This document shows positions 1-7,215 of a stretch of 14,915 nt of DNA, in pieces. Numbering within the stretch: the first letter of the stretch is position 1; every line of letters begins with the position of its first letter. Origin of the DNA: Bacillota bacterium. Its GTDB lineage: Bacteria; Bacillota; Bacilli; Bacillales; Bacillaceae_J. The notes below the pieces were generated by a model. That model saw only the letters and a list, made by a program, of their open reading frames with translations, made no database searches and was not told the origin of the DNA. The position numbers and the translations under genes are program-made. The stretch spans positions 1 through 14,915 of the forward strand of contig JAEWMK010000027.1 of NCBI GenBank assembly GCA_023457235.1, given 5' to 3'.

Positions 1-695
1 CTTCCGTATCTATCACTTTTTATTACTAAACTATTTTCAAATCTATACATCAGTGGCAAATTAATTATGCCGGATGAGCTAGCAGCGGTAATCCCGCCTG
101 CAGACGCCGAAACTGCCACTCCATCAATAATTATTTGCAGTTCAAATCCAGCGGTGACAGTTACTAAAAGACCTTTTCCTGTAACACTTAATATAGTATT
201 ACTTAAATTTTGGCTTCCAGTGGTAGCTGTTGCTTTTGGTGTACCCTTAAATGCTTGAGTGTTTAACACTTGGGTCCTTAATTCTTTTAATTTAGCATTA
301 ACTGTTCCTGCTGCGTTAGCAGCATCTGTTGTTTGTCCGAGACTACCTTCTAATGAGTCTACCAATGTCCGTAAATCTCGCAACTTTGAATGTACACTAC
401 CTTCTGACCATGCCCCATCACCGACTTGACCTAAGCTACCTTCTAAAGTATCTGTTTGTGCCACTATTGTAGCTAAAGTAGTTTCTACCGTATCCACTAA
501 TGCTCTAAGTTCTCTTATTTTAGCATTTACAGATCCGTTTACGTTTGCTGCATCGCCCACTTGTCCAAGACTTGCTTCTAGTGTGTCTACGTAGTTTAAA
601 ATTGCAGCTACGACTGTTTTAATGTCATCTGTATTTATCTTGGTCAAATCAAGCGTTGGCTTGTCCGCAATATAAATCTTGTCTCCAATTGCCAT
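1..695 (-). CDS. Repeat-bearing tail fibre or tail appendage protein, partial (C-terminus beyond window)
   Basis: This frame is open from an ATG at 695 to the left edge, giving 231 complete codons with no stop, so the gene is truncated by the window. GAGGGGTGA lies about 5 nt before the ATG. Residues 1-38 start MAIGDKIYIADKPTLDLTKI. Three related repeats start at about residues 39, 84 and 115, each with the core LEGSLGQVGD followed by G-S/T-V-N-A-K-L-R-E-L-R-x-L-V. From about residue 150 it becomes Ser/Thr/Gly-rich and beta-like (TATTGSQNLSNTILSV), resembling a small receptor- or carbohydrate-binding domain. Its place after the XkdU-like gene and a small fibre protein is where PBSX-type phages carry tail fibres. 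I infer a trimeric fibre or appendage with an alpha-helical repeat stalk. The C-terminal domain, which would say most about binding, is outside the window. Confidence 0.75.
   Translation of the reverse strand, partial: MAIGDKIYIADKPTLDLTKINTDDIKTVVAAILNYVDTLEASLGQVGDAANVNGSVNAKIRELRALVDTVETTLATIVAQTDTLEGSLGQVGDGAWSEGSVHSKLRDLRTLVDSLEGSLGQTTDAANAAGTVNAKLKELRTQVLNTQAFKGTPKATATTGSQNLSNTILSVTGKGLLVTVTAGFELQIIIDGVAVSASAGGITAASSSGIINLPLMYRFENSLVIKSDRYG
264..581 (-). repeat. Three degenerate protein-level repeats in the tail fibre gene
   Basis: The repeat units begin at residues 39, 84 and 115 of the partial fibre protein (codons starting near 581, 446 and 353). Each is about 30 residues, with the consensus LE-x-SLGQ-x-x-DAA followed by GSVNAK-(I/L)-R-E-L-R-x-L-V-D. 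The first unit is followed by an extra 15-residue helix-like spacer (TVETTLATIVAQTDT). The DNA of the copies has diverged, so this is an old protein repeat rather than a recent tandem duplication. Confidence 0.75.
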
Positions 696-707
696 AAAAT
701 CACCCCT

Positions 708-995
708 CTACGCCATTTGTTCTATATAAACATTTCCATTAGCGTCAACTTTCCACTCCCAAACCCCTACTCCATTCGTTATTTTGGGATGGGCTCCTAC
801 GTCAGCTGCGTTTAATACGACTGCACCTGTTTTGTTGTTGACGCTAGTAACCGGGACTTCGATTTCATTAATTTTGTTATTGATTTCCTTCAAAGCTTCA
901 TCTACTTTATCAGCATTTTTATTGAAGTCATCCACATCATAAAACTCATCCTGGGTAGGTTTTATTAAATTATAATTAGGAGTATAATTTGGCAT
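708..995 (-). CDS. Small tail-fibre-type protein with the SVNNKTGAVVL motif
   Basis: A 95-residue protein. Residues 1-25 (NYNLIKPTQDEFYDVDDFN followed by N-ADKVD) match the N-terminal segment common on phage tail fibres and collar proteins of Firmicutes (NYNLxKPxxxExYDIxDFNxNxDxID). A helix-like stretch up to about residue 47 is followed by VTSVNNKTGAVVLNAADVGA, the well-known fibre motif. The start ATG overlaps the upstream stop as TAATG, with GAGGTG about 8 nt before it. It is short for a fibre and ends at an amber codon. The next gene starts 12 nt further on in the same reading frame. It may be an adaptor that attaches the downstream fibre to the baseplate, or the detached N-terminus of an ancestral longer fibre. 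Confidence 0.75.
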   Translation of the reverse strand: MPNYTPNYNLIKPTQDEFYDVDDFNKNADKVDEALKEINNKINEIEVPVTSVNNKTGAVVLNAADVGAHPKITNGVGVWEWKVDANGNVYIEQMA

Positions 996-1543
996 TAGGC
1001 AAGCACCTCATTTCTTAATTTATAGTGTGTATAAGTCCTCATCTGCCCATGTGTTAGGTTACGTAATAAACTATGCTGGTTATAACGTAACTCAACGGTA
1101 AGCAACATGTTTTGAGGCGTTATACGCTCTAACATTATTTCAACAGCTTCAAATTGTCTTTTTACTGTTAATTCAAGCTTAACCTTTATCCATTTTTCAG
1201 CTACATTTCGCGTTAATTCGTACTGTCCAACACCTAGCAAACCATCAAGTAATCGTTTTAATACCGGGTACGTGTAAGGTGCTTGTTCCTGGTAACGGGT
1301 TAAAATCCTGAACTGACGCGTTTCTAGAGTATCTGTAGCAGGAACCTTAAGCCTCAGCATTTTCTCATAACGGGAAGCTCCTTCTATGTTTGAAGTTACA
1401 ACAAATTGATTATTGAGAGCATCCTCAATTCTCTGCCACAAATCTTCCAAGGTCGGGTTTTCGACATTAGCAAGTTCAACTAACTCCTTAATTTCATGCA
1501 GCACAGGAGGTAAATAACTTAAAATATTGACTTCTCTAGCCAA
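995..1543 (-). CDS. xkdU: XkdU-like baseplate protein (DUF2313/YmfQ type)
   Basis: This baseplate wedge/tail protein follows baseplate J in PBSX-like and Mu-like phages. The start MAREVNILSYLPPVLHEIKE is typical of the family, and the length (182 residues from the chosen start) fits. The longest frame would start at a GTG at 1552, but the purine-rich AAGGGG abuts that codon. The TTG at 1543 has AAGGGG about 8 nt upstream and places MARE at the N-terminus, so I prefer it. The gene overlaps the end of the xkdT-like gene by 8 nt, and its own stop overlaps the next start as TAATG. The protein probably joins the hub to the outer baseplate or fibres. Family assignment is by sequence style and synteny. 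Confidence 0.8.
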   Translation of the reverse strand: MAREVNILSYLPPVLHEIKELVELANVENPTLEDLWQRIEDALNNQFVVTSNIEGASRYEKMLRLKVPATDTLETRQFRILTRYQEQAPYTYPVLKRLLDGLLGVGQYELTRNVAEKWIKVKLELTVKRQFEAVEIMLERITPQNMLLTVELRYNQHSLLRNLTHGQMRTYTHYKLRNEVLA

Positions 1544-2624
1544 TGACAACACCCCTTACCGGGATCGATTCTTTATCTAAAACAATATTTGATGTGCCCC
1601 CATTTAGCTGCGTATCGGCAATATCGACAACACCTGGCACGTCTAAAATTCTAGTTTCGATTTGCGATATACGAACAATTAACCCGGTATGGTCATCTTC
1701 ATAAGTGGCAGCTTCTGCCCATTCTTCAGCAAGTTCTTTATAATAGTCATCGAGAACTGCATAAACATTTGCTTCAATATCCGCCCAAGTCCATCCGTCT
1801 TGAAATGTGATGTTGAATGTAGTATCAATTGTAGTTTCTGTTGCTCCAAATACTGTTGCAATGTGATCAATTGGAGCGATTCCCGCACCTTCTCCTTGTT
1901 GAGCAAGTGGATCTACAGCTTCCTGTACAGTATCAATTAATGTCTGTGTCGGACTATTAAACTTAGAATCAATGATTACTAATTTTACTGTGCCACCACC
2001 ATTCCAAGCGCGGTAGACACGAACACCGCCGACTCCTTCTTCTTTACTTACTTTCTCTTTATAATCGGCACGATTTCCGCCAAAAGCTTCCGATTCAAAG
2101 CTATCAAAATAGCGTTTTCGGAAGGCTTCTGTATCTTCCTCATCTTCACCAGGGATAAGTAATTCAGTTAATTCGGCAGTTTGTAACCCCTCAATATATT
2201 CAATTGGGATAAGTTGACCTAAATACAAATTGCCGACATTCCCTGCCGTTTCACATTCTAAGATATATTCACCGGCTGTAATTTTTTCAACGGTAACATA
2301 ATTTAAGCTATCTAATGAAAAACGAGCACCGATTGGCACGTCAATATTGAATACACCTTTCAAACGGGCCTTTGTAGCTTCCTCTGGTTTCATTCCTTTT
2401 TCAGTTGCTCGCCTAATTAAATATTCACGGGGGGCTGTATCAGCAAAAACTAAATCAACAAAATGTCTTAATGTTATAAGCATTTGAATGGTTTCAACGC
2501 TATTAGCTGCCGTTGCATTGAAAACGATAGATCCTTCACGTTTATCCAACGAGTTATCAATACCGGCTAACTTTTGGGACATTAAATCTTCATAAGTCGT
2601 ATTTAGACTTAAGTGTTCAGCCAT
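1536..2624 (-). CDS. xkdT: Baseplate J family protein (XkdT-like)
   Basis: A 362-residue baseplate wedge protein of the gpJ/gp47 type, which forms the ring around the hub that triggers sheath contraction. The diagnostic block is at residues 157-219: an acidic stretch and EAFRKRYFDSF, then FGGNRADY, then GVGGVRV and GGGTVKLVIID. This matches the family pattern ED-x-x-FR-x-R, GG-x-x-x-DY, GV-x-x-V and G-x-V. N-terminal residues 1-80 are helical. The ATG overlaps the upstream stop as TAATG, with GGAGGT about 10 nt before it, inside the last codons of the previous gene. Full length for the family; no damage seen. Confidence 0.92.
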   Translation of the reverse strand: MAEHLSLNTTYEDLMSQKLAGIDNSLDKREGSIVFNATAANSVETIQMLITLRHFVDLVFADTAPREYLIRRATEKGMKPEEATKARLKGVFNIDVPIGARFSLDSLNYVTVEKITAGEYILECETAGNVGNLYLGQLIPIEYIEGLQTAELTELLIPGEDEEDTEAFRKRYFDSFESEAFGGNRADYKEKVSKEEGVGGVRVYRAWNGGGTVKLVIIDSKFNSPTQTLIDTVQEAVDPLAQQGEGAGIAPIDHIATVFGATETTIDTTFNITFQDGWTWADIEANVYAVLDDYYKELAEEWAEAATYEDDHTGLIVRISQIETRILDVPGVVDIADTQLNGGTSNIVLDKESIPVRGVVIG

Positions 2625-3031
2625 TAATAATCCACCTCCTTCTCTAGTTCGATATCACCGTAGATGGTGTGCGCTACATAAGTAACATGTACTTTATGTT
2701 TCTTTGTAGTAACTTCAAAAGAATCAACCTCGTTTATACGGTCATCTTGAAGTAGGCATTCACGGATACGACGTTTCACTTCACTTGCTACATAAGATGT
2801 CGGTTGCCCAAATAAATCTTTAAATTCCACTCCGTAATTCCAGGAATAGATAATATGTTCATATCGCTCAATGGAGAGCATTAAAAAAATCGCTTGTTTC
2901 ATGGCATCACGTTCATCTGTGAAACCAATACAGCGATTTTTTTCATAATGTAATTTAAACGTTCTAGATGGTTGCCTATAATCATCTATTTCAAAATCAT
3001 TTTGTAAATCATCTTGTACTTGAGGTATCAC
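2624..3031 (-). CDS. xkdS: XkdS-like baseplate protein (DUF2634, gp25-like)
   Basis: A 135-residue protein. From about residue 20 it reads RTFKLHYEKNRCIGFTDERD, then a helix with AIFLMLSIERYEHIIYSW and NYGVEFKDLFG. This is the arrangement of DUF2634/gp25-like (lysozyme-related but non-catalytic) baseplate wedge proteins: a bound beta domain, a conserved W-x-Y-G and a C-terminal strand pair. The start is GTG at 3031, overlapping the upstream stop as GTGA. Its stop overlaps the xkdT-like start as TAATG. In contractile systems this protein nucleates sheath assembly at the baseplate. Order and length agree with PBSX xkdS. Confidence 0.88.
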   Translation of the reverse strand: MIPQVQDDLQNDFEIDDYRQPSRTFKLHYEKNRCIGFTDERDAMKQAIFLMLSIERYEHIIYSWNYGVEFKDLFGQPTSYVASEVKRRIRECLLQDDRINEVDSFEVTTKKHKVHVTYVAHTIYGDIELEKEVDY

Positions 3032-3519
3032 AATCCCATCACCCTATCAATAACAATATATTTTTGCCCGCCCTGTTGACGTGCAAGAAGAACCTTTTCT
3101 CCGATTTTTAAGCCGTTGTAAACAGTAATAACATGCTTACTAGGTTGGATCCCGGCATCTTTATTATCAATGTTTTCCCCTGTCTTATAGTTTGTAGGCA
3201 AAAATTGAATATCCGTAGATTCTGATACCTCAAACGGCGGTGGTTCTGGTGATGTAACAGGCTCTGTTCTTGGTCTATTCCATATTGCAATTTTTTGCTT
3301 TAAAGATGGATTGTCAAACGACATCCATGTTTGATGGTCTGTGACATTTCTCGATAAAATAAGAAATTCCTCTGTTAGAGTTAACTTTTGTTCCACGTTA
3401 ATTTTTAAAGGTACCTCGCTTATAACTGTACCAAATACAACAGCAGTTGGTTTGGCAGTCTCAACAGCCTCAACAGCTGCTTGTTTTATCAACTCAACTA
3501 AGTTAGGCAATGAACTCAC
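3028..3519 (-). CDS. xkdR: XkdR-like baseplate hub accessory protein (DUF2577)
   Basis: The N-terminus MSSLPNLVELIKQAAVEAVE followed by FGTVIS and PLKINVEQKLTLTEEFLILS is characteristic of DUF2577 proteins, which sit between XkdQ and XkdS in PBSX-like phages. The C-terminal ITVYNGLKIGEKVLLARQQG block and a final VIDRV strand also fit. Between them lies a Pro/Glu-rich stretch (EPVTSPEPPPFEVSES) at roughly residues 87-102, and at 163 residues the protein is longer than the roughly 90-residue skin-element relative I recall. The start is GTG at 3519 with a poor Shine-Dalgarno (GAAAG). It lies 17 nt inside the end of the upstream gene, so translation is probably coupled. Likely an OB-fold-like hub component. 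Confidence 0.82.
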   Translation of the reverse strand: MSSLPNLVELIKQAAVEAVETAKPTAVVFGTVISEVPLKINVEQKLTLTEEFLILSRNVTDHQTWMSFDNPSLKQKIAIWNRPRTEPVTSPEPPPFEVSESTDIQFLPTNYKTGENIDNKDAGIQPSKHVITVYNGLKIGEKVLLARQQGGQKYIVIDRVMGL

Positions 3520-4462
3520 CAGCTTTCAAAGTCAAATCCATCCAATGTTCACTTTCGTTAAACGTATGTTTTACCTTTTCAACCATCATATAGTTTTGTG
3601 TAATGATATCACCTAGATTAAGCTTAACAGCAATCGTTGAACCTCCCCTTACTCGCGAATCGCCGAACGCCTTTTTTATAGAAAGATTTCTTGTTTTTTT
3701 GTTATACAGTTGAATTAATGCATCTGCTTTCGCTTTTCCATTTACTTTCTCGTCAATCTTTTCGAAATATTGAAGGACACCCCACTGATTTATTGTTTTT
3801 GAATCCTCCACCAAGTATATTTCCCGTCTACCTGTTTTTTCGTTATCATATGCTAGTTTAATTCTGTTATAAGTCTCACCATCAATTGATGAGGTATAGT
3901 CAAAATTTTCTCCTGTTTCTTCATCAATTAGAATATTAAGCTTCATAGAATTTGCGTTTTTTAATGCCAATTTCCCAAAGTCGTCGAAAAGAATGTACAT
4001 TTTCTTTTTACTTTGAAGAGTTAAATCTAGTGCAGTTCCAACAATATCAAATAATGTTTTATTATCCTCGATTCTACTCAATTTGAAGCCTGTATTCTCT
4101 AATTCACCAACGACAAGTTTAAAATCTTCCGCAATCATCTTAATCAATTCATCTGCAGTTTTATTTTCATACACATAGGTGTCTTTATTTTTAAAGTAGC
4201 GTAACTGGTCGTAGACTGTAACCTTAATCAATTGGTTCTTGTCACGTTTTTTTTGAAAAACATAGCCTTTAAATATATTTTGACCATCTATCCCCAGCAT
4301 AACCGGATTTCCCTCTTGAAAGTTCAAAGCCCCTTCTTTAAGAACTGAAAATGTAAGCTTTCCAGGTACCCCTTTCCGCTCAGATTCCCATACAATGCCC
4401 TCTTCCACCATTGGATAATAAATTGTAGAGCCATTTTGAATTGCAAGCGCAATTTTAGCCAA
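3503..4462 (-). CDS. xkdQ: XkdQ/YqbQ-like baseplate hub protein
   Basis: A 319-residue protein of the XkdQ/YqbQ group, related to late control gene D and gp27/gp44-type hub proteins that form the trimeric ring at the end of the tail tube. Visible hallmarks are the N-terminal beta domain with WESERKGVPGKLTFSVLKEG, the segment VTVYDQLRYFKNKDTYVYEN, and the C-terminal GGSTIAVKLNLGDI, then VEKVKHTFNESEHWMDLTL. Some databases call this group a hydrolase; I see no catalytic motif and would not rely on that name. The start is TTG at 4462, with AGGTGA about 7 nt upstream, overlapping the xkdP-like gene by 8 nt. Full length and intact. Confidence 0.88.
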   Translation of the reverse strand: MAKIALAIQNGSTIYYPMVEEGIVWESERKGVPGKLTFSVLKEGALNFQEGNPVMLGIDGQNIFKGYVFQKKRDKNQLIKVTVYDQLRYFKNKDTYVYENKTADELIKMIAEDFKLVVGELENTGFKLSRIEDNKTLFDIVGTALDLTLQSKKKMYILFDDFGKLALKNANSMKLNILIDEETGENFDYTSSIDGETYNRIKLAYDNEKTGRREIYLVEDSKTINQWGVLQYFEKIDEKVNGKAKADALIQLYNKKTRNLSIKKAFGDSRVRGGSTIAVKLNLGDIITQNYMMVEKVKHTFNESEHWMDLTLKAGEFIA

Positions 4463-5114
4463 ATCTTATCACCTGCCCAGCCTTGATTAGGTTCGGGTTT
4501 GGGATGCCGTTCAACTTTGCAATTTCTTGATATTTAGAGCCATCACCTAATTGCTTTTTGCATATTGCCCAAAGCGTCTCACCACTTTGCACTGTATAAG
4601 TTTTCGGAGGCTCTTTTGTGCTAGGCCGTGTATTTACAGTTGTAAGCACCTTTTTCTCTGGTTCTTGAGAAGATTGGCTTATCTCGACCTTCTTAGTTTT
4701 GTATTCTCGGTATTGCTTTAATTTTATTGAAACATTTAGATCAAAACCATTCTCAGCAGCTTCATCAATTGTATATTCTTCCATAGAAACTTTCATACCT
4801 ATATCAAATAGTAATTTCCCAGCAGGCGTTGCTCTAATTACTTTGAATTGAAAAGGCTTTTGACCAGTTTTCAATTTTTCAAATTTATCTGTGTAATAAT
4901 CAGCCGGTTTAAAACCATCAACATATACCGCGAAAGGATATTTTATTTCAGGAATTAACACATCAAAACTGACTTCGGTCAATCCGGGTATTTTTAGAAT
5001 ATTAACCTCACCATCGTTGATGAGGTTAATTGTTTTGTTTTGATTGTTAATTTTCCTCGTAAGTTTGGAAGGGGCTACCGGCAATAGAATGCCATCAAGA
5101 TAAAATGAATACAT
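4455..5114 (-). CDS. xkdP: XkdP-like LysM tail/baseplate protein
   Basis: A 219-residue protein. Residues 1-140 form the XkdP-type domain (GILLPVAPSKLTRKINNQNK near the start). A low-complexity Lys/Glu/Pro/Thr linker covers about 145-172. A clear LysM domain occupies 173-219 (YTVQSGETLWAICKKQLGDG, then IAKLNGIPNP and IKAGQVIRFG). In PBSX-like phages this protein follows the tape measure and sits in the hub region. The LysM may help anchor the hub or engage peptidoglycan during injection. The start codon overlaps the tape-measure stop as TAATG, and its GAGGGGGT Shine-Dalgarno is read as the last codons of that gene. Confidence 0.92.
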   Translation of the reverse strand: MYSFYLDGILLPVAPSKLTRKINNQNKTINLINDGEVNILKIPGLTEVSFDVLIPEIKYPFAVYVDGFKPADYYTDKFEKLKTGQKPFQFKVIRATPAGKLLFDIGMKVSMEEYTIDEAAENGFDLNVSIKLKQYREYKTKKVEISQSSQEPEKKVLTTVNTRPSTKEPPKTYTVQSGETLWAICKKQLGDGSKYQEIAKLNGIPNPNLIKAGQVIRFG

Positions 5115-7153
5115 TACTCATGAACCCCCTCGGCGGCAACCGTCATTGTTTCGTAAACTTTTTCTTCTAGGTAGGAGACAACCCCGTCCAGATCTAATTC
5201 TGAATTAATACTGTTGCTCATTCCGCTCATATCGATACTTATTTCTGCAGTTGTAAACTGGTTCACAGCTTCTTGTTCTGCTAAATCGCGCATATACTTT
5301 AAGTCTTCAGCACTCATATCTATACTGTCAGCCATTTTTTTTGTATTACCAGCAGTATCTTTGCTAGCAAGAGCGACATTATCTAGGATGGATGAATAAT
5401 CAAAAGTATTTTTCATACTTTCCTCATCTAGATGTCTAAAATCAGCTAGCGAAAATTCCTCAGCACCGCTGCCCCAGTTATAGCCGGTGTTATAGGCTGC
5501 GATGGTATCGATTGTTTTTAGTTGAAAGTCCGCAGCATTCAATCTATCAATCTTAATTTTATTTTCACCTAAATGTTCTTGAGACCATGAATCCAATCCG
5601 CTTCTCCAACTAGCTACACCTGATGCTAAGTGCGTGCCAAATACAAAGTCCATTCCTCTTGCTATACTTTCTAATATTCCGAGAACATTATCACCAAGCT
5701 GTACAAACATTCGATTTATCGCATCTAGATCACCGCTAAATACATTCACTAACCCCTCACTTACTGTTGCCCCCACATTGTAAATAGTCGTTAAGGCTTC
5801 AACAACTATATTCCATAAGTAGATGAACGCATTAGCAATAATTGCTCCTAGTGCTAAAAACGCACCCGCTATTAGTCCTGTTGCGCTTATTGACGTACCA
5901 GCAAAATGATTAATTGCCCCAATCGCATAATAAACAACTGCAATTATTCCAATTATTAATGCCGGAATCCAAAATAACGGTGATGCGAGTATGGCTGTAT
6001 TCAATGACCATGTTGCTATTTTTGTGGCAATCAATGCGAATGTAAGTGCTCCGAATGCACCAGCGATAAAAAAGATTAACGGACCCCATGTCGACCAATT
6101 ATCGTAGAAAAACCCTCCTACTGTCATAATGACACTTAGCGCTGACATAGCGACATTTGATAAAATATGGAATGAGCCCACTATTCCATTTAATGTGTTT
6201 TGGAACTTTTCATTGTTCGCTATGTCGTTTAGTTGTTGTAGAACTGGTTGGAATGCTTTAAAAGCATCGCTTTGGAAATTCATCCATAGTTGCCCGAATG
6301 TAACCGGCATAGAGGCAAACGCTGCATTCGTCTCATCTGCCATATAAAACATAGCGTTTTTTATTATTTCAGCAGTTATTACCCCTTCTGAAGCTAGTTT
6401 TTTTATATTTGATGCATCAATGTCCATAACATTTTCCATATATTTTTGGATATTGGCTACAATCGGTTGAGCACTATCTAAAATAGCATTCAATTCCTCG
6501 CCTTGTAACACTCCTGATGCCATTGTTTGAGTTAATTGAAGCATCGTGGAGGCCACACCCTCCGCACTTGTACCAGCAATTGAAAATGTTTTATTAATCT
6601 GCTCAGTAAAGGCTATTAGCTCTTGATTACTATCAAAGACGTGGCTTGCTTGCATACCTAATTTCCCTACCATATCGGCTGTTTGCTGGTAAGGTGTATA
6701 TGTCGCTTTAGCCGATTGAAAAATCATTTCTTGAAGTTCTACTGTTGTCTGTAAATTATCGTTCATCAAGTCTAATCTTGCTGTTGTATTTGTCATTTCA
6801 TCGGATAATCCTATTACGGCTTGTCCAGATTGAAAACCAAGGTATGTCGCTGCTATAGCACTCAATTTTCCTAATAATCCATCAGCTGCACCTGAACCTT
6901 CACGGATCTCGTTATTCATTCTATTTTGGGCATGCTCTGCTTGCCTTATTTCTTGTTCAATTTGATTAAAGTTAGCTTCTACTTGTTGTAATTCACGTTG
7001 TGCAGCTTCCAATGCTGACACATCTATTGCGTTACTTGTTGTATCTTGCAGAGCTTGAAAGCTATCAATGACAGTAGCCATTGCCATGTTCATTGCTCTG
7101 AATTGTTGCGACATCATGTCATTTACTTGAATCGCAGTCCTAATTGTAGCCAT
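5114..7153 (-). CDS. xkdO: Tail tape measure protein
   Basis: At 679 residues this is the longest gene in the window, placed between the tail chaperone and the LysM protein as expected of a tape measure. Residues 40-85 are a coiled coil. Residues about 95-290 carry the tape-measure N-terminal domain (LSDEMTNTTARLDLM, then QTMASGVLQGEELNAILDSA). Hydrophobic segments lie at about 330-348, 355-380, 392-412 and 424-448, the usual central membrane-inserting region. The C-terminus is mixed and acidic. At roughly 1.5 angstrom per residue it implies a tail near 100 nm, a rule-of-thumb inference. The ATG has AGGCGGTGA 6 nt upstream. A strong terminator lies only about 20 nt before it, so the gene appears to depend on read-through. 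Confidence 0.93.
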   Translation of the reverse strand: MATIRTAIQVNDMMSQQFRAMNMAMATVIDSFQALQDTTSNAIDVSALEAAQRELQQVEANFNQIEQEIRQAEHAQNRMNNEIREGSGAADGLLGKLSAIAATYLGFQSGQAVIGLSDEMTNTTARLDLMNDNLQTTVELQEMIFQSAKATYTPYQQTADMVGKLGMQASHVFDSNQELIAFTEQINKTFSIAGTSAEGVASTMLQLTQTMASGVLQGEELNAILDSAQPIVANIQKYMENVMDIDASNIKKLASEGVITAEIIKNAMFYMADETNAAFASMPVTFGQLWMNFQSDAFKAFQPVLQQLNDIANNEKFQNTLNGIVGSFHILSNVAMSALSVIMTVGGFFYDNWSTWGPLIFFIAGAFGALTFALIATKIATWSLNTAILASPLFWIPALIIGIIAVVYYAIGAINHFAGTSISATGLIAGAFLALGAIIANAFIYLWNIVVEALTTIYNVGATVSEGLVNVFSGDLDAINRMFVQLGDNVLGILESIARGMDFVFGTHLASGVASWRSGLDSWSQEHLGENKIKIDRLNAADFQLKTIDTIAAYNTGYNWGSGAEEFSLADFRHLDEESMKNTFDYSSILDNVALASKDTAGNTKKMADSIDMSAEDLKYMRDLAEQEAVNQFTTAEISIDMSGMSNSINSELDLDGVVSYLEEKVYETMTVAAEGVHE

Positions 7154-7171
7154 TAATTCACCGCCTCTTAG

Positions 7172-7208
7172 ACAAAATAAAAAGACATATCCATTTGATA
7201 TGTCTTTT
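7172..7208 (-). terminator. Rho-independent terminator between lipoprotein and tape-measure genes
   Basis: A perfect 12-bp inverted repeat: arms at 7180-7191 and 7197-7208 (AAAAGACATATC and GATATGTCTTTT on the minus strand) around a 5-nt AAATG loop. On the minus strand the second arm runs into TTTTTATTTTG. The stem is AT-rich but has perfect symmetry and a U-run, as expected for an intrinsic terminator. It lies 8 nt after the lipoprotein stop and 26 nt before the tape-measure ATG end of the spacer, leaving no room for a separate tape-measure promoter after it. Confidence 0.8.
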
Positions 7209-7215
7209 CGGAATC

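Noticed and set aside
1679..1906. A 75-residue minus-strand frame inside the baseplate J gene
   Set aside because: It overlaps the conserved baseplate J gene in another frame, is Gln/Leu-rich and shows no known motif.
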